This document shows positions 62,701 to 64,000 of a stretch of 64,000 nucleotides of DNA, piece after piece (position 1 is the first letter of the stretch; each line of letters starts with the position of its first letter). The translations under genes and the position numbers were made by a program. Origin of the DNA: Terana coerulea (Eukaryota > Basidiomycota > Agaricomycetes > Polyporales > Phanerochaetaceae); assembly GCA_024811115.1 (NCBI GenBank), contig JAKOGH010000641.1, positions 1 to 64,000 of the forward strand, written 5' to 3'. Under the pieces are notes generated by a model, which saw only the letters and a program-made list of their open reading frames with translations, ran no database searches and had not been told where the DNA came from.

Positions 62701-64000
62701 GGAGCAGTGGAGGATCTTGCCGAGGATATCATCTCCGTCTCGAAGTCTCTTGCCAGCCTCTCCATTCCTGCAAACCTGGACGCGACTCGACGAACGAAGT
62801 TGGCCAAGAACATCCTGACCCGAAAACGCAAAGCGTGGAGTGACTTCCTGAAGGAGCTGAAGCGCGCCGGTCTGTCGCACAATGTCAAGCCTGCCATACT
62901 CGAGCAGAATCGCAGCAGACGTTGGCTCCGGGAGCAACCCGTTCTGTCTCAGAATGCCGGAAAGTTCCCGGCGTTGACAAAGAGCGAAGACTACTTGCAT
63001 CGACTATCTGGATTGCTACCTCAGTTACGACAATCTCTGTCGGACCATCATCCAGATCTGTCCACCCGGGAGCTGGAGCGTGCAATCATGCACATCGAGT
63101 CGAACTTCGCCCTGTCCCTCAGAACGCGATCGTCGTGAGTAACGTACTGTCTTAGTCACTCTCAAAAAAACTCATGGACTTCCAGGTTAGTCGAAGTTCT
63201 GACTCAAGTCAAATTGCTTGAAGGGATGTACAAGCGACTGCTTGAAGTTCGGGCGGGTCCTGAGGTTCTGTCAGGAGGCCAAACGGCACTCAAGACGGTG
63301 ACGGGCGTAAAGAACACCGCCCACGAGCTCATTGATGCTCTGCGCGAGCTGGTGACATACTTGCATGACCTTCAGAGCGATGTTCCGGCAGCGGACGTTC
63401 CTGTCTCACTTCTGGACGACATCAGCAGATGGATCTCCTGCCTTGCACCACTGACTCAGTCTCTCAACCAAATCGTCCTCAACATGAGGACCTCAAGCTA
63501 TCCCATACTTCTAAGCAGTGAGTACATCGTCCGAATGGGTCTTGATCCCACACTGATATAATAATTCTTTAGCGGAGTATCAGACCATTTTGGACACTCA
63601 GACGGAGTTCACCCAAGTCGCCAATGGACTACTTCGGTGGTGCAACGAAGACGACGCACTGCTCTCCCATTTCCTCGTTCCTATATCGTCTTGGCTCGCA
63701 AGCAAGCAGGTCGATGTCTGTATCGCTCAGAAGTCCACCGCCGCTATCACCGATTCAAAAGTCATCGACTCCCTGCTTCTGAGCGTTCAGTCTATTCTCG
63801 GAGTCACGAATGATCTGGCAACGCCCGCAGACGACGAGCGAGAAAACTACATCCGCGACGACGGTCTGCTTACCTGCAGGCTATCCGAGAAGCTTGGATT
63901 GGGCCGTGTCCTGGGCGATCTAGACTCTTTCTTCATCAAGATTTCCGAATTACACGGAGATGTTCAGAACTCTGTCGCAAGGGTATTGCCGTTCTTGCAA
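50741..64000 (+). CDS. MDN1: Midasin (Rea1/Mdn1), incomplete at the right edge, many frame breaks
   Basis: The start MAFAEDFHDPLTINLEQQTR at 50741 opens a giant dynein-like AAA protein. Six AAA modules are seen by their Walker A loops: PPSSGKS (about 51814), GETGTGKT (52889), GPTSSGKT (54287), GETGCGKT (55169), GSPGVGKT (56439) and GPRSSGKT (57363). Walker B blocks include LDELNLAPTDVLEALNRLLD, MDEISLADDS and LDEMNLAPQA; in AAA1 (FEDIERGS) and AAA6 (LDGANLCS) they are degenerate. Helical linker sequence runs to the window edge, so the Asp/Glu-rich and MIDAS parts lie beyond. Midasin uses ATP to remove assembly factors from pre-60S ribosomes. Introns are short (for example 51049-51101, 55939-55992, 63138-63184). 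At least eleven single-base frame breaks occur, nearly all in short base runs. Confidence 0.96.

Noticed and set aside
1..64000. CRISPR arrays, rRNA, tRNA, transposons or prophage-like segments
   Set aside because: I saw no regularly spaced repeats, no rRNA-like sequence, no tRNA I could support by its arms and no transposase or reverse transcriptase motifs.

Overview
The window is nuclear DNA from a filamentous basidiomycete, most likely an Agaricomycete. Genes are dense and sit on both strands. Introns are short (about 50-60 bp) with GT...AG ends, and many genes have several. Intergenic gaps are mostly 0.1-1 kb. Two families that I know mainly from Agaricomycetes are present: a DUF6534-type seven-helix membrane protein and a DUF6535 membrane protein. 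Order-level placement (for example Polyporales) would be a guess. I saw no rRNA, CRISPR array or intact transposon, and no tRNA that I could support.

Layout. 1.5-2.0 kb: small CENP-V/GFA-domain protein (-). 3.2-5.5 kb: KRE6/SKN1-type beta-glucan synthesis protein (+). 6.1-7.8 kb: PHD-finger protein with two SUMO-interaction-like motifs (+). 8.1-14.3 kb: PX-PH phospholipase D (-). 14.8-16.1 kb: F-actin capping protein alpha (-). 16.5-18.4 kb: isocitrate lyase with a peroxisomal C-terminus (-). 18.4-21.5 kb: mostly empty. 21.5-23.7 kb: DUF6534-like membrane protein, possibly damaged (+). 24.7-28.9 kb: tandem pair of NmrA-like reductases followed by a phytanoyl-CoA dioxygenase-like protein (all -). 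29.7-30.2 kb: unknown small protein (-), divergent from a mitochondrial K+/H+ exchange-related protein at 30.5-31.7 kb (+). 32.4-33.5 kb: ZIP zinc transporter (+). 34.0-35.3 kb: F-box protein (+). 35.4-37.0 kb: FAD flavoprotein resembling tricarballylate dehydrogenase (-). 38.1-40.6 kb: DUF6535 protein (+). 40.8-42.0 kb: secreted GH53 endo-galactanase (-). 42.5-43.6 kb: mRNA 5'-triphosphatase (-), head-to-head with branched-chain 2-oxoacid dehydrogenase E1-alpha at 43.8-45.7 kb (+). 46.5-48.2 kb: single-pass cell-surface protein with a duplicated ectodomain (+). 48.7-49.0 kb: small basic protein (-). 49.2-50.5 kb: ketopantoate reductase (+). 50.7 kb to the right edge: midasin, incomplete (+).

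Most genes are housekeeping or cell-wall genes without an obvious joint pathway. The one arrangement that may be functional is the NmrA/NmrA/PhyH group at 24.7-28.9 kb.

The most striking whole-window signal is technical. At least 18 places need a one-base insertion or deletion to keep a conserved protein in frame, and nearly all lie in short runs of one base. Eleven are in midasin, which is essential in yeast. This pattern points to run-length errors in the sequence rather than to many dead genes, so reading frames here should be treated with care. The most interesting biological feature is a pair of tiny exons (9 and 8 nt) in the E1-alpha gene.
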